Source: Mimachlamys varia
Taxonomy: Eukaryota > Mollusca > Bivalvia > Pectinida > Pectinidae
NCBI GenBank assembly: GCA_947623455.1
Contig: OX392529.1
Coordinates: 63,797,686 to 63,861,685 of the forward strand
Reading direction: 5' to 3'
Length of the DNA: 64,000 nt
Part shown: positions 11,416 through 22,379 of the stretch, piece by piece
Position numbering within the stretch: the first letter of the stretch is position 1
Layout: each line of letters opens with the position of its first letter
Position numbers and translations under genes: made by a program
The notes under the pieces: generated by a model
Databases searched by the model: none
The model's input: only the letters and a program-made list of their open reading frames with translations
What the model was told of the DNA's origin: nothing

Positions 11416-12756
11416 TTTAAATGCAATTGTAAGGTATCCATACAGACCCATACGTTTATGAATATTTATGTTGCAAAGAAAAGGAAAACATTATTTTGCC
11501 AAAACAGTATCGAATCTATTGCAAATGGAATGCATTGTTTGACTTTGATGATGATACATGGATATCAATATATGTATCTATGATTCATTTAACATTTGTT
11601 AGAAATTAAGAAATTATGCATCAAGAAAGAGTAAATCGACACGATCAATAGCAAATTATTATCTATTCTAATCATCATTTTGTTTTCAATATATATATCG
11701 TGTTTTATATAATATATTAAAGACAATGTATCATATACACTTAGTGTTGTTGATCCGAAGGTTAAAATGTGAATTTCCTGTCGTAATTGTACCCGTGCTT
11801 AATATATGTTATCTTGTACAATTCATATCCGTGTATGTATATGCATTGCGATCCAGGTGTTCATATCACTATATTAGACGATTTCCACTATGATCATGTT
11901 AGAATACCGGACCGTCTATCAAAACATCCTTTTTTGAGGATGTCGAGTTGGCGCAGTGGTAACGGTATGTAATAAAACGGTGCAAGAAACTTCTTAATAC
12001 ATCAAGGCCAAGGGTACTGGTATTTGGCCTGTAGCATGCTGGGATGAAGGGCTTCCAAGTCCCAACGAACGATTATTACAGAAAAAAGAAGTTAACAATT
12101 AACAGCTTTCAATGATTTCAGTGTTTGTTCCCTTAAATGAAACAATCGGGAGGCATGTTTTTTGGTGTTTTGTTTATGTTCTGTTTGTTTGATTTTGAAT
12201 AAGATAAATACGTTGATTTAATTCCTGGTATATCGACAAAGATACGATCGACGCGGTTAGCAAACCTCTTGATATTTATAAACAATCGTCGATATATTTA
12301 AAATCAAAAGATTTGGCAAGGTTTGTGATACCAGTATTTGTTAGCTCAAAATTAAAATGATAAACGTAGTTTTAATTTCCCTTTCAGATATATCGGCGAT
12401 TTGTTGCCTATAAACCAGACGTTGGCTGACCACGCCGATCGTACTGTTGTGGTAACGCACAACGCACCATAAAATGCGTGCGTGCATCGTGCATACATCG
12501 TGCACACATCGTTCGCTCATGCTGTTCACAACTGGGGGATCTAAAGATCGTGCGTTTATGTGTGCGATTCTAATCACACAAAAGCACGATTTGGTACAAT
12601 TGGTCGATAAATATGACGGAATGAAAAAAAATATGGAACTCTCTTGTCGAGAAACTTCATCAATTCGCATCATATTTATTGGGATTATGTTAATTTTACA
12701 ATATACATTAAACAGTATCACAGTGACTAGGAGGCAGTCAAGTGTGGGTTCAGCAA
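11416..12756. other. Unassigned sequence
   Basis: No supported gene. Opposed frames at 12341-12721 (minus) and 12474-12761 (plus) overlap on both strands and have no domain. A cluster of short GTGCGTGCATCGTGCA-like words lies at 12476-12520, with related words at 13670-13740. A tRNA A-box-like GTTGGCGCAGTGGTAACGG at about 11947 has no matching B box. Confidence 0.4.
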
Positions 12757-12920
12757 GGTAACAGAACAGGTAAATAGCATGTCAGAGTGATTCCTGTACT
12801 ACTGCCTGGTCTTTTGCAATCGATATCGTAAAGGTGTGATAGGAGACCTTTTATAAAGTAATAATATTACTAAATCGAAGGAATTTTTTTACACAAGATT
12901 CGAGGTAACATTTACAGAGT
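12757..12920 (+). repeat. Left arm of a long inverted-repeat pair (partner at 16428-16590)
   Basis: The segment from TACTACTGCCTGGTCTT to GATTCGAGGTAACATTTACA is repeated as its reverse complement at 16428-16590. It includes the near-identical stretch AAAGGTGTGATAGGAGACCT and TAATATTACTAAATCGAAGG. The two arms enclose about 3.5 kb. They could be terminal inverted repeats of one DNA transposon or two independent inverted copies of a dispersed repeat; no transposase is visible between them. Confidence 0.85.
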
Positions 12921-13059
12921 AGGTCTGATAACGCCGGCTCAGAGGATAGCGCAATATCTTTGAATTCATAGAAATAAACTTTTATTAGCTATTTAGGCGG
13001 GCATCCAAAATCATAGATAATACCAAATTTGCTAGGAAACCCTGGGCGGCTAGGTCAGT

Positions 13060-13404
13060 GCGGATCGACGGTTTTTCCTTTTTTTTCTAAGAACAGATTC
13101 TTCTCACTCTCGGTCATCTTCCATTCGCGCTAAGTCATCTTGATACGACCGGCAAACCTCACCCACCTATTTCTAGGTAGGACAACGTTAGGCACAGAGG
13201 TCGTCCTCAACCTTATAGCGCCCATTTGTAGGTTTGTAGGCCAGACGACTCCTATATCTACCCTCTCAACCCATTCCCCTTGCCTTTCCTCCTACATGTA
13301 CATACTTTATCCCCTCTACTATCTTTCCTATCTTTTCTCGTCCACCGAAGGTCGTAAGGCCATGTGAGGACGTAAAACTTTAAAAATAAATAAATAAATA
13401 AATA
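13060..13404 (+). mobile_element. Probable non-LTR element 3' end with (AAAT)n tail
   Basis: The sequence ends GGCCATGTGAGGACGTAAAA, a few A/T bases, then AAATAAATAAATAAATAAAT to about 13404. Tails of this tetranucleotide type are typical of some RTE-like LINEs and SINEs mobilised by them. The 75-codon frame at 13140-13367 inside it has no recognised domain. No RT domain is present, so this would be a severely 5'-truncated copy or a SINE. Assignment rests on the tail only. Confidence 0.45.
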
Positions 13405-14231
13405 AGTATAACTTGATTTGCTAAAAACTGGCAGTATTTACCTAAATGAGAATTTGTCAATGTGTGTTGAAAGTTTACATGTGTCTGTTTAGTGTGTTTC
13501 AAAAACTACAAAAAGGCTATTACTAAATTAAAGAAATATATAGATAGAGATATCAGCTAATGTATGAAGTAAAAATATAGAAATATATTTAAAACAACTA
13601 GCGCTTATATTAGTGTTAATCCATTTCTCATTTTACATAAACCACAATCGTCATCGCACAATGTTAGTTTAGCGTGCGCCCACATGTGCGTTAGAAATAA
13701 TTGCCCGGGATCGCATCGTTCTCACATCGTGCGAACACCGCACATCTTGTGACGTTGGGCGATCCAACAACTGTTTATACCCTTCTGACCTTGAATAAAG
13801 GATAAAACATACTTTTCTACACCAGCTGCTTAGCCCCACTTCTATCTAAACTACGACCTCGGAAATCAAATAGGATGTACCTTTGAAAAATGGCTTCTAG
13901 AATCGTCCAGTTAATTTCGGTTCACCTTTAATTCCTTCATTGTAACAATTACAATTTACAAACCCAAAACAAAAACAAACAAACAAAAAACAAGTCGTCA
14001 GTCTTTGTAAACAATTCAGATCGTTACGTTTAGTTACATTTGTCTTGTTATAAACAATAAATGAAATTACCGACGATGTAAGTGTTGTTTCGATTGAGTG
14101 TGTGTAGAAATATAGGAGGTTCGGGTTCCGCCCTCGCCCCCTATACATTTTACTGACCCTCTATAGCTCTATAAAGGGTCAGTAAGTGACTATATACCTT
14201 ACAATGTAATCAGTAGTATACCAACTCGTTT
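13405..14231. other. Unassigned sequence
   Basis: No gene or repeat array supported. The minus frame at 13897-14148 (83 codons) has no domain and contains a low-complexity cysteine/phenylalanine stretch encoded by a simple A-rich plus-strand tract. Confidence 0.4.
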
Positions 14232-14490
14232 TGATTTAAGATGATGCCTCATTTGTCACGTTGAGGACATGTGCGATTGATGTGACCAAGATTTACATGA
14301 CGGATGTCGGCGATAAAGCCGAAGACGTGTAGTTTTCAGGAACACCTGTTTATTATGTCTTTTACTTCATCAAAAGTCTCAATTTAGATATTGTCTTTGT
14401 TCATGTTTTGCCCCTAAGTTAACCGATTTAAGTTCGAATTATGGTTTTGTTCGCGTTTTGGTATTCTCTGATTTTTATTAAAAAATGAAT
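14232..14490 (+). repeat. IR-A dispersed repeat, copy 1 (plus, partial, divergent)
   Basis: Matches the other IR-A copies over ATTGATGTGACCAAGATTTA, a divergent GATGTCGGCGATAAAGCCGA, AGGAACACCTG, TTTTGCCCCTAAGTTAACCG, and the end block ATGGTTTTGTTCGCG...GGTATTCTCTGATTTTTA. It lacks the outer 200 bp seen in copy 3. No tandem array follows directly on its right side, unlike copies 5, 7 and 9. Confidence 0.8.
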
Positions 14491-15954
14491 GTGTTTTATA
14501 ACAAAGTGTGTGTTTCGGGAATACCATGTACGTATCACCAACGTTCGTACGTTAACCACTTAAATTTGTTTCTTAATGATGAAGTAGCCTATCTGTTCCT
14601 GTTTATGTCTGTGCGCTGTGTCGAATCATTCAGATATGGTGTAATTCGTGTACACAATTACACTATACGACACTAGCCTCTCAGTGGTAGAAACGACCGG
14701 TCGACATTTGAAATTTGGAAGGGTATTATCGACATGTTTGAACAATGATACAACTTCCATTTGTATTAATCGTTAAAAGAACTGCGCATGTACATAAGTT
14801 CAGCCAATGTACGCGTTCGGGTAACTGAGAACCAGTAATTTTTAGGAACGAGAACACAATGACTAGGCATATGGAAGCAGAAGAATCTGATAGCAGCTCA
14901 ATCGCTGTTCACACACTCATTACAGCGTAAGCTCTGAGAGGGAGCAGTATCGGAGAGACCGCGCTAGCAGGCTATACAGTCCTACACTTGTCCACTTATC
15001 AAGCACTCGGTCAACCACATAGCAATCAACTAGCGGATAGTCCGTGTACGGACCTACAAATGGACATCATAATTGTTCAAACATGAACAGACACTACAGA
15101 AAAATCTCTAATTTTGCATACTACTATGTTCTATCGATCCACTGCAATAGCGTTAAGGAACTATGGGAAACCCGTGTTAAGGAACGGAACGCATAGCCCA
15201 TTGTATAACAAACTAAAACACTAAAACCTGAGCAGATTTTTATCTGTTTACAAAATGTGTTTGAATGACATTTTGAAATGCTAGAGTGGCCATTTAGGGC
15301 ATCTACCGGTCAGTGACGCTTCAAGAGGAGGCCTTGCGACTTGCTTCTGGTAAAACGTGATATTTGACTTCAACTCTCACGCCTTGTCTGCGACCTTTTG
15401 TCATAAAAAGAGAATTCGGATCAAGTACGTAAAGGTGAGTGATATGAGGTTTTTTTGATGATTCAACTACACGTCAAAATGCTTGGAAAGGGGTTTATGC
15501 TAGCTATTTGACTGGAAAAATCGAGTAGCATTGTAGAACTGAGCGTATGTAATATTGTTGGTAGTCTACAGAACGCTTGTATATTGTGTTGAGATCCGTG
15601 TTATCAGCCAATTTTCTGAAATAAGTGTCGGTTAGACTGTGTTAATTTCAGCTGCCCATTTTACATGCATGTATATGTTTTGTCGTGGCGATGTCATATG
15701 TACTGGTCGCGTGATCAATTGGAAACACCGTTACATTACATTGGATTTTTTGGATTTCTGTGTTTGCAATATAAAAGGTAAGAATCGTCTAAAAAGGATA
15801 TATATTTATGTTTTCTGATATACATGTGAATCACAGTAACGCATTCTACAGTTACAGGCATCAATACTGACCACATATAGTTTATGCCTATACAAAAGGC
15901 AACAATAGTTGCTTTAATTGAAGATAGGTTGTACACCGTATGTGCTACACTCTT
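14491..15954. other. Unassigned sequence
   Basis: No supported coding region; frames at 14485-14676 and 15736-15936 are short and without recognisable domains. No tandem structure seen. Confidence 0.4.
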
Positions 15955-16160
15955 CCCTCAAAGAAAGTGTTATTGTTTTCCCCTTTCCTCCTCAATTCGT
16001 AGCTCCTCTCACTTACCTCGACATATAATTAGTGGTTTCCCCCCTTTCCTCAGTCATGATATTATTGGTTTCCCTAGCTCGCTTCCTCTAGCACAGGATT
16101 AGTGTCCCCCCCCCCTTTTCCTCCGACATAATGTTAGTGATTTGCCTCCCTTCCAAGTGT
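15955..16160. repeat. Divergent pyrimidine-rich tandem repeat, about 4 units
   Basis: Loosely repeated units combine a C/T tract (for example CCCCCCTTTCCTC) with a short ATAATTAGTGGTTT or ATAATGTTAGTGATTT word, spaced roughly 45-55 bp. The units differ greatly, so this is an old or poorly maintained array. Confidence 0.5.
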
Positions 16161-16427
16161 TTTGTAAATCCGTTCCACTGTAGAACCTGTACGGAATCTG
16201 TAGAACAGCCAACCGACAGATATAATAATTAAATGTAAGGGAATATAATGCCAATCTTGATTAATTTTGAAGTCATGCTTTCAAAGTTCTCAAATTACAA
16301 ATTCAACTGAAGACTGTTCTGCGAATGACTGATGTTGATTCGGTAGTTCACTATGGAAACACGAACAAAAATCCTTTAAAAAAAAATATCCCTAAAACTC
16401 AAAAATGGAGAGTGACGACCCAAAACC

Positions 16428-16590
16428 TGTAAATGTTACCTCGAATCTTGTGTAAAAGAATTCCTTCGATTTAGTAATATTATTACTTTATAAAAGGTCT
16501 CCTATCACACTTTTACGATCTCGACTACAGAAGACCAGGCAGTAGTACAAATTGGCATGTGTAACATGTTCCGTTACATATGTGTGCATT
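16428..16590 (-). repeat. Right arm of the long inverted-repeat pair (partner at 12757-12920)
   Basis: Reads TGTAAATGTTACCTCGAATC on the plus strand, then TTCCTTCGATTTAGTAATAT and AGGTCTCCTATCACAC, all reverse complements of the left arm in reversed order. Similarity extends weakly to ACATGTTCCGTTAC at about 16564-16577. Confidence 0.85.
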
Positions 16591-16649
16591 ATCTGTGGCC
16601 AAACCAATACAGGACACTCGCAATCGGCTATCTCACAGTAAACAGTTCT

Positions 16650-16694
16650 GAGGAGTAACCAGGAGTAACCAGGAGTAACCAGGAGTAACCAGGG
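16650..16694. repeat. 11-bp tandem repeat, 4 units
   Basis: AGGAGTAACC plus one base repeated four times, ending in AGGGAGGTC. Perfect units, so probably young. Confidence 0.9.
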
Positions 16695-18529
16695 AGGTCT
16701 GGGAAGCAGTAGTAGTAGTCTATTTAAAAGGAAAACTAAGAAACACTTTTAACTAGATCGCTTCCGATCATTGTAACAGCCTTTTGGATGCGTACTGTAA
16801 GAATAAGGTGTAGTATTGTTTTTATTTCAACTAATTTAATTGACATATATATTAAATTGTCAAACGGATTAAGCAACAGGTACGGTATATGTAAGCCCTC
16901 TCCAGAATAACAATATACCAATGATAATCGGAGTACCGAGATGATACCACTTATTTTACACGCTGATTAGAAACATTTGTTTATTAAGATTTGATCATGG
17001 ATTGTTTCAGCTTAGAAAGTGTAAAATATGGATATTATAATAGTTGATTATTTATTTTGTTGGGCTTGTATCTGAGCTGTAAAAACTCAGTATTTCAGTT
17101 GGGTTTTCAGTGACGATATCAAAAAATTCGATATTTTTGAATTCACATGCTGTTAAAGCATACATATTAAAAATTTACCTCCATAAGCATAATACACAGA
17201 CTGGTCGTAAAAAGGGCTTTCTTGCATGTAATACACTGTACATTTTCAATTGTATGAATGCATTTATCTATTCCGGAGAAAATGAAATCATTCTATGAAC
17301 AATTAGTCAAGCTATATAAATAATAATTAATCCGTAAACCATTCTGTACATATTCCTAATTGATTAAGAAGAACTAGCATAGACTTTAAAGTATAACGAT
17401 TGAAGAGGTATTAAAATATATATACTATTTTGATTTTACATGAAGAAAAAAAGGAGTTTGTTAAAAACAAAAATCTCTTCCACACTGAGAGCATCGAAAT
17501 GTCCATCGTCGGGACTAATGGGCGACAGCTCATCCACTTGAACATACAGTGTAGATTGTTTATATATGAATGTAATAATATGAATTTGAAATAAATATAT
17601 ATTTAATTTAGAACGTAATGGATATTATACTTTTGAATGATAATTATCCATAACAATATATTTTGAAATGATTATTACAATAAACATATAATCATATATC
17701 AGCAGCTCTATCATATCGATTTAGTAAATATTATCTGTAATGAAATTAATTTTTCAGTATTGATAAATAATTCTGAGCCGTGCAGCGTACACAGGGTGTA
17801 GGCAGCGTGGTCTATGGTTCCCCTTAGAGCTACTGCATCTGGTCACTGGCTTGCAGATTGAACACATTGAACTAAATACCAAAATGTAATCACAGAATTA
17901 TTTCATTTTCATACTTTCATTAAATAAACAAAATCATTCATTGAAAGTTCAGAGCCATATAAAAATTTCAATAAGAATTGGAACTCAGGACAAATATAAA
18001 CAAATGTGCAAAATTGGATGTATGATTATGCACAAACTAGTTGGGATTTTCGGTTATATGTAGGAAGAAAATGAAACAACTTACCAAGATGCAACTTAAA
18101 TTAAGAAAAGTTTCTAGTGTTTTTGATATCTGCTTGAGCATGCCTATGCATGATCATGACATGTGACATTTTGAATAATTTCTATCAACAGATATCTTTC
18201 TGTATCAAAAATAGGACAGTGGACACAATAATTGTCCAAGTCTGTTTGATGTACTCTGTATGAAAGGAAAAAATAAAACAGTAAATGTATTGCTAAATTG
18301 AAAAGATATAACTAGGCCGAATGTATAATGTTTAAACGTGTACAGTTTATGGCGTTAATGGTTCAGGTTTTATCGTCATGTAATGCAGTGGGTGCTCATA
18401 TTGACTATAACTCGAAACAAAATATAGTTTAATACTTATATTTCCATATTAATTTCTAATCATATACGACAAAAACAATTACGACCGAAGGTTAACAAAA
18501 GGTGACTCTAATAAACTTATGAATGTTGA
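16695..18529. other. Unassigned AT-rich sequence; one stray satellite-C unit
   Basis: Very AT-rich with no supported gene. At 18313-18345 a single partial unit (AGGCCGAATGTATAATGTTT then AAACG) matches the 46-bp satellite whose main array starts 2.2 kb to the right. Confidence 0.5.
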
Positions 18530-18612
18530 ATTGGTAGAACAGCCCATAATTTGACAGAACAGCCCATAATTTGACAGAACAGCCCATAACTTGACGGAAC
18601 AGCCCATAATGC
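18530..18612. repeat. 20-bp tandem repeat, 4 units
   Basis: GAACAGCCCATAATTTGACA repeated four times with single changes (AACTTGACG in the third). The last copy runs into unique sequence at GCGTGCTCC. Confidence 0.92.
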
Positions 18613-18739
18613 GTGCTCCTTTTCGAGCGACGAAAACTTTTCAAAAGCTTTCTTCACGATTGGTGGCTTTCATATATAGTTTAGGAAAACAGTTACCGTA
18701 AAAAGGATTTTATTATGAAACAGTTGAAACATTTTTTTT

Positions 18740-19030
18740 CGTTTGCGCTATTCTTGGGTAAAAGTGCTTTAAGATGACCAACATACACACATGTGCTACA
18801 TCTTTTATATATAGTAATAGATACTTTATGCCGAGAAAATATTTGATTACACTGCTTGATACAGCTGTTTCGTCCTTTAAGGACTCGTCAGTAATACTTA
18901 GGGCCAAAACGTGGAATCAAACTTTCTAAACTACTGTAGAAGCAGAACGGTAAGGTGCGTTACATTTACTAATTAAAACAACACTTGAATAATTGTCGTT
19001 ATCATAAATGGCCTCGTGTATTTATGGCGT
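18740..19030 (-). mobile_element. Hammerhead retrozyme, single degenerate unit (minus)
   Basis: On the plus strand it shows the family blocks in the same order as at 27.3 kb. They are TTAAGATGACCAACATACAC with ACATGTGCTACATCTTTTA, TAGTAATAGATAC, the inverted hammerhead, AGGGCCAAAACGTGGAATCA, and TCTAAACTACTGTAGAAGCA with AAGGTGCGTTAC. Beyond about 19030 only faint similarity remains (GTGGAGGTATGCCCGC). One unit only; boundaries approximate. Confidence 0.75.
18850..18902 (-). ncRNA. Hammerhead ribozyme, type I, intact core
   Basis: Reverse complement reads CTGACGA, then GTCC, loop TTAAA, GGAC, GAAAC, then the ACAGCTGT loop and a GUA cleavage triplet. All catalytic-core positions and stem II are intact. 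Helix I (AGUAUUA side against UCAAGC) is weak, with about half the pairs. On core and cleavage site together this is the best-preserved ribozyme in the window. Confidence 0.88.
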
Positions 19031-19039
19031 CATACTGTG

Positions 19040-19439
19040 GAGGTATGCCCGCTAAATCTGAAACTGAGTAATGTGTGAAAAATAGAGTAAACAACAAACT
19101 GTCATCGCCGTGTTGTTTGCTGGTTGAGATAGGCCTACGGTTGATATAAAATTATTGCGTTGTATAATAAAACCAAACGCATGCTTGCTGCTTTTGGTCG
19201 ACTCACTGATGACTTGGATACGGGTCGTCTTTCTACATATATATATATATTCGTGGTGTCATATTGGTGAAAATGCCTCCATTATTTCAGACGATATGCC
19301 TACTGAAATAATAAATGCACTCTTCATGGCTAACAGTGGATGATTAAAAGCTTATACTTCTGTTGATGACGCTTTCTTGTCAATGTTTAAATAAGCTTAT
19401 TCGATTTTTATCAAATACGTGATTTAAATGGAACCAATA
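19040..19439. other. Unassigned sequence
   Basis: No gene supported. Contains a short (AT)n run near 19238-19250. Confidence 0.4.
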
Positions 19440-19815
19440 AAGTCATTACATTGACTTTATTGTCGCCATCTTGATATCATCGCGAAATATTCTGTATCTT
19501 TGTGTGATATAAAGATGCACTTTTTGAGTTTGCTTGTTAGTGTGTTTACTTGTTGTGATGACAATGATGACTCGGTTCTCATTTTGAGGATTGATGCTTA
19601 CTTGGATGTGACCAATATTTACATGGCGGGTGTCGTCGATGAAGCAGAAGACGCTTCCTCTTCCGGAACACCTGGTCTTATTCTCTTGTGCTTTTACGAA
19701 AGTCTCCATGTACATCTTTCCTTTGTTCCTATTTTGCCCCTAGTTTCATCGATTTTGAGTTCGGATTATGGTTTTGTTGACGCTTTGGTATTCTCTGATT
19801 TTTTTTTTACTTTAG
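19440..19815 (+). repeat. IR-A dispersed repeat, copy 2 (plus)
   Basis: Starts at TTATTGTCGCCATCTTGATA and ends at GGTATTCTCTGATTTTTTTT. Contains the family landmarks ATGGCGGGTGTCGTCGATGA, CTTCCGGAACACCTGGTCTT, TTTTGCCCCTAGTTTCATCG and GTTTTGTTGACGCTTTGG. A 139-codon plus frame (19500-19919) runs through it. Related plus frames exist in copies 3 and 9, and open frames on the opposite strand in copies 2, 7 and 9, so coding is not established. The outer 130 bp found in copy 3 are missing. Confidence 0.92.
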
Positions 19816-20034
19816 TAAAAAAAACATACTCCTCTAAACGAGAGTGTGGCGTGATATGCATTGTGTTTAACCCTTTATCTCACATTCCTATTCATACTAC
19901 ATGTAGTTTCGGATCATAGTCCTATGGACCAAAACGAATCCTACAAGGTTCATATAGTGACATTGCAGCGCAAATGCAAATATAACGCGATGTGTATTTG
20001 AGTACCGGGGTACATAACATGCCAAAATGAACAC

Positions 20035-20105
20035 AATTACGAAAGGTTTGTGGTATATAACATGGCCGAATATATAATATTTAAACAAAAGGTATGATGT
20101 ATATA
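20035..20105. repeat. Satellite-C units left of IR-A copy 3
   Basis: About 1.5 diverged units of the 46-bp satellite (ACGAAAGGTTTGTGGTATAT then AACATGGCCGAATATATAAT). They end in GTATATA exactly where IR-A copy 3 begins. Confidence 0.85.
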
Positions 20106-20575
20106 AAAAAAAATAAGAGAAACCATAATCTGAACTCAAAATCGATTAAACTAAAGGCGAAATAGGAACAAAGGAAAGATTTACATGGATACTATCGTAA
20201 AAGTACAAGAGAATAATACAAGGTCTTCCGGAAGAGTAAGCGCCTTCTGCTTCATCTACGACACCCGCCATGTACATTTTGGTCACATCCAAGTAAGCAT
20301 CAATCCTCAAAATGAGAACTGAGCCATCATTTTCATCACAACAAGTAAGCACACTAATAAGCAAACTCAAAAACGTCCATCTTCATATCACACAGAGATA
20401 AAGAATATTTTTCGATGAGATCAAGATGGCGACCATACAACTTGCCCATAGTCTTCATCAACCTGCATCTCTCGAATCCCTGTGCCATAAGTTTGTTCGT
20501 CACAGCAGTTGACATCTATCACGAAAATCTCGATATTCAGAGCAAGCCCTAGAATAACGAATAAGAATAGCAAGC
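20106..20575 (-). repeat. IR-A dispersed repeat, copy 3 (minus, longest copy)
   Basis: About 470 bp, the most complete copy. From its plus-strand left end: TAAGAGAAACCATAATCTGA, CGATTAAACTAAAGGCGAAA, ACACCCGCCATGTACA, CAAGATGGCGACCATACAAC, CATCAACCTGCATCTCTCGA, and an outer end with AGCAAGCCCTAGAATAACGA. Satellite-C sequence flanks both sides, with TATATA at each junction, so it looks like an insertion into a satellite unit with a short target duplication (low-complexity, so not proof). Confidence 0.9.
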
Positions 20576-21866
20576 CCTATATACATTACCGAATGTATAA
20601 TGTTGAAACGAAAGGTGTGGGGTATATAACAAGGCCGAATATATACTGTTTAAACGAAAGGTGTGGGTATATAACAAGGCCGAATATATAATGTTTAAAC
20701 GAAAGGTGTGGGTATATAACAAGGCCGAATATATACTGTTTAAACGAAAGGTGTGGGGTATATAACAAGGCCGAATATATAATGTTTAAACGAAAGGTGT
20801 GGGGTATATAACACGGCCGAATATATACTGTTTAAACGAAAGGTGTGGGGTATATAACAGGCCGAATATATAATGTTTAAACGAAAGGTGTGGGGTATAT
20901 AACAAGGCCGAATATATACTGTTTAAACGAAAGGTGTGGGGTATATAACAAGGCCGAATATATAATGTTTAAACGAAAGGTGTGGGGTATATAACAAGGC
21001 CGAATATATAATGTTTAAACGAAAGGTGTGGGGTATATAACAAGGCCGAATATATAATGTTTAAACGAAAGGTGTGGGGTATATAACACGGCCGAATATA
21101 TAATGTTTAAACGAAAGGTGTGGGGTATATAACAAGGCCGAATATATAATGTTTAAACGAAAGGTGTGGGGTATATAACAAGGCCGAATATATAATGTTT
21201 AAACGAAAGGTGTGGGGTATATAACAAGGCCGAATATATAATGTTTAAACGAAAGGTGTGGGTATATAACAAGGCCGAATATATAATGTTTAAACGAAAG
21301 GTGTGGGGTATATAACAAGGCCGAATATATAATGTTTAAACGAAAGGTGTGGGGTATATAACAAGGCCGAATATATAATGTTTAAACGAAAGGTGTGGGT
21401 ATATAACAAGGCCGAATATATAATGTTTAAACGAAAGGTGTGGGGTATATAACAAGGCCGAATATATAATGTTTAAACGAAAGGTGTGGGGTATATAACA
21501 AGGCCGAATATATAATGTTTAAACGAAAGGTGTGGGTATATAACAAGGCCGAATATATAATGTTTAAACGAAAGGTGTGGGTATATAACAAGGCCGAATA
21601 TATACTGTTTAAACGAAAGGTGTGTGGTATATAACAAGGCCGAATATATACTGTTTAAACGAAAGGTGTGGGTATATAACAAGGCCGAATATATAATGTT
21701 TAAACGAAAGGTGTGGGGTATATAACAAGGCCGAATATATACTGTTTAAACGAAAGGTGTGGGGTATATAACAGGCCGAATATATAATGTTTAAACGAAA
21801 GGTGTGGGGTATATAACAAGGCCGAATATATAATGTTTAAACGAAAGGTGTGATATAATATTGCCG
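20576..21866. repeat. Array C: 46-bp satellite, about 28 units
   Basis: Unit AAGGCCGAATATATAATGTT + TAAACGAAAGGTGTGGGGTA + TATAAC, 46 bp; some units have GGG instead of GGGG (45 bp) and ATACTG instead of ATAATG. Single or partial units also occur at 18313 and 20035-20105. Frames across it are by-products of the repeat. Confidence 0.97.
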
Positions 21867-22345
21867 ACTGTAAAATGTTTAAAAGAAAAGTGTTAGGTAT
21901 AAACCATGCCAGAATGTATAATATTAAACGGAAAGGCGAGGATAATACAACATAAAATCATGTTTAATGCTAAACGGAGAGGCTAGGACAATACAACATA
22001 TATGTTTAATGTTAAACGGAGATGCGAGGACAATACAACATATATGTTAAATGCTAAACGGAGATGCGAGGACAATACAACATATATGTTAAATGCTAAA
22101 CGGAGATGCGAGGACAATACAACATTTATGTTTAATGCTAAACGGAGATGCGAGGACAATACAACATTTATGTTTAATGTTAAACTGAGATGCGAGGACA
22201 ATACAACATATATGTGTAATGGTAAACGGAGAGGCGAGGACAATACACCATGTATGTTTAATGCTAAACGGAGATGCGAGGACAATACACCACGTATGTT
22301 AAAAGGATAGGCGAAGACAAAACACCATATATGTATAATGTTTAA
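21867..22345. repeat. Array D: 42-bp satellite related to array C, about 9 units
   Basis: Unit TTTAATGTTAAACGGAGATG + CGAGGACAATACAACATATA + TG, 42 bp, so a frame stays open for 102 codons (14-residue period, MFNVKRRCEDNTTY). It aligns with array C: TAATGTT(T)AAACG, an AAGG/GATG step, GTGGGG against GCGAGG, and TATAAC against ATACAAC. Intermediate units at 21867-21960 (TTGCCGACTGTAAAATG, CATGCCAGAATGTATAATA) bridge the two. Confidence 0.92.
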
Positions 22346-22379
22346 CGGATAATCTTATCTGACAATTTATTTGTACAAC

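Noticed and set aside
11151..11583. Two plus frames over array B
   Set aside because: They follow the 65-bp repeat and its right flank; peptide is repeat-derived (YISIQCISFHP) without domain.
11940..12000. tRNA gene or SINE (GTTGGCGCAGTGGTAACGG resembles an A box)
   Set aside because: No cloverleaf arms and no B box within 80 bases; remains only a possible decayed SINE.
19500..19919. Protein-coding gene in IR-A copy 2 (139 codons)
   Set aside because: The frame lies in a dispersed repeat; related frames on both strands are open in some copies and broken in others, with no domain.
19921..19965. Eighth hammerhead (AGTCCTATGGACCAAAACGA)
   Set aside because: Shares stem-like GTCC...GGAC words but lacks CUGANGA and GAAA in the required order on either strand.
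21983..22310. Opposed 100-codon frames on both strands over array D
   Set aside because: A 42-bp unit without stops keeps frames open automatically; no start context or unique flanking coding sequence.
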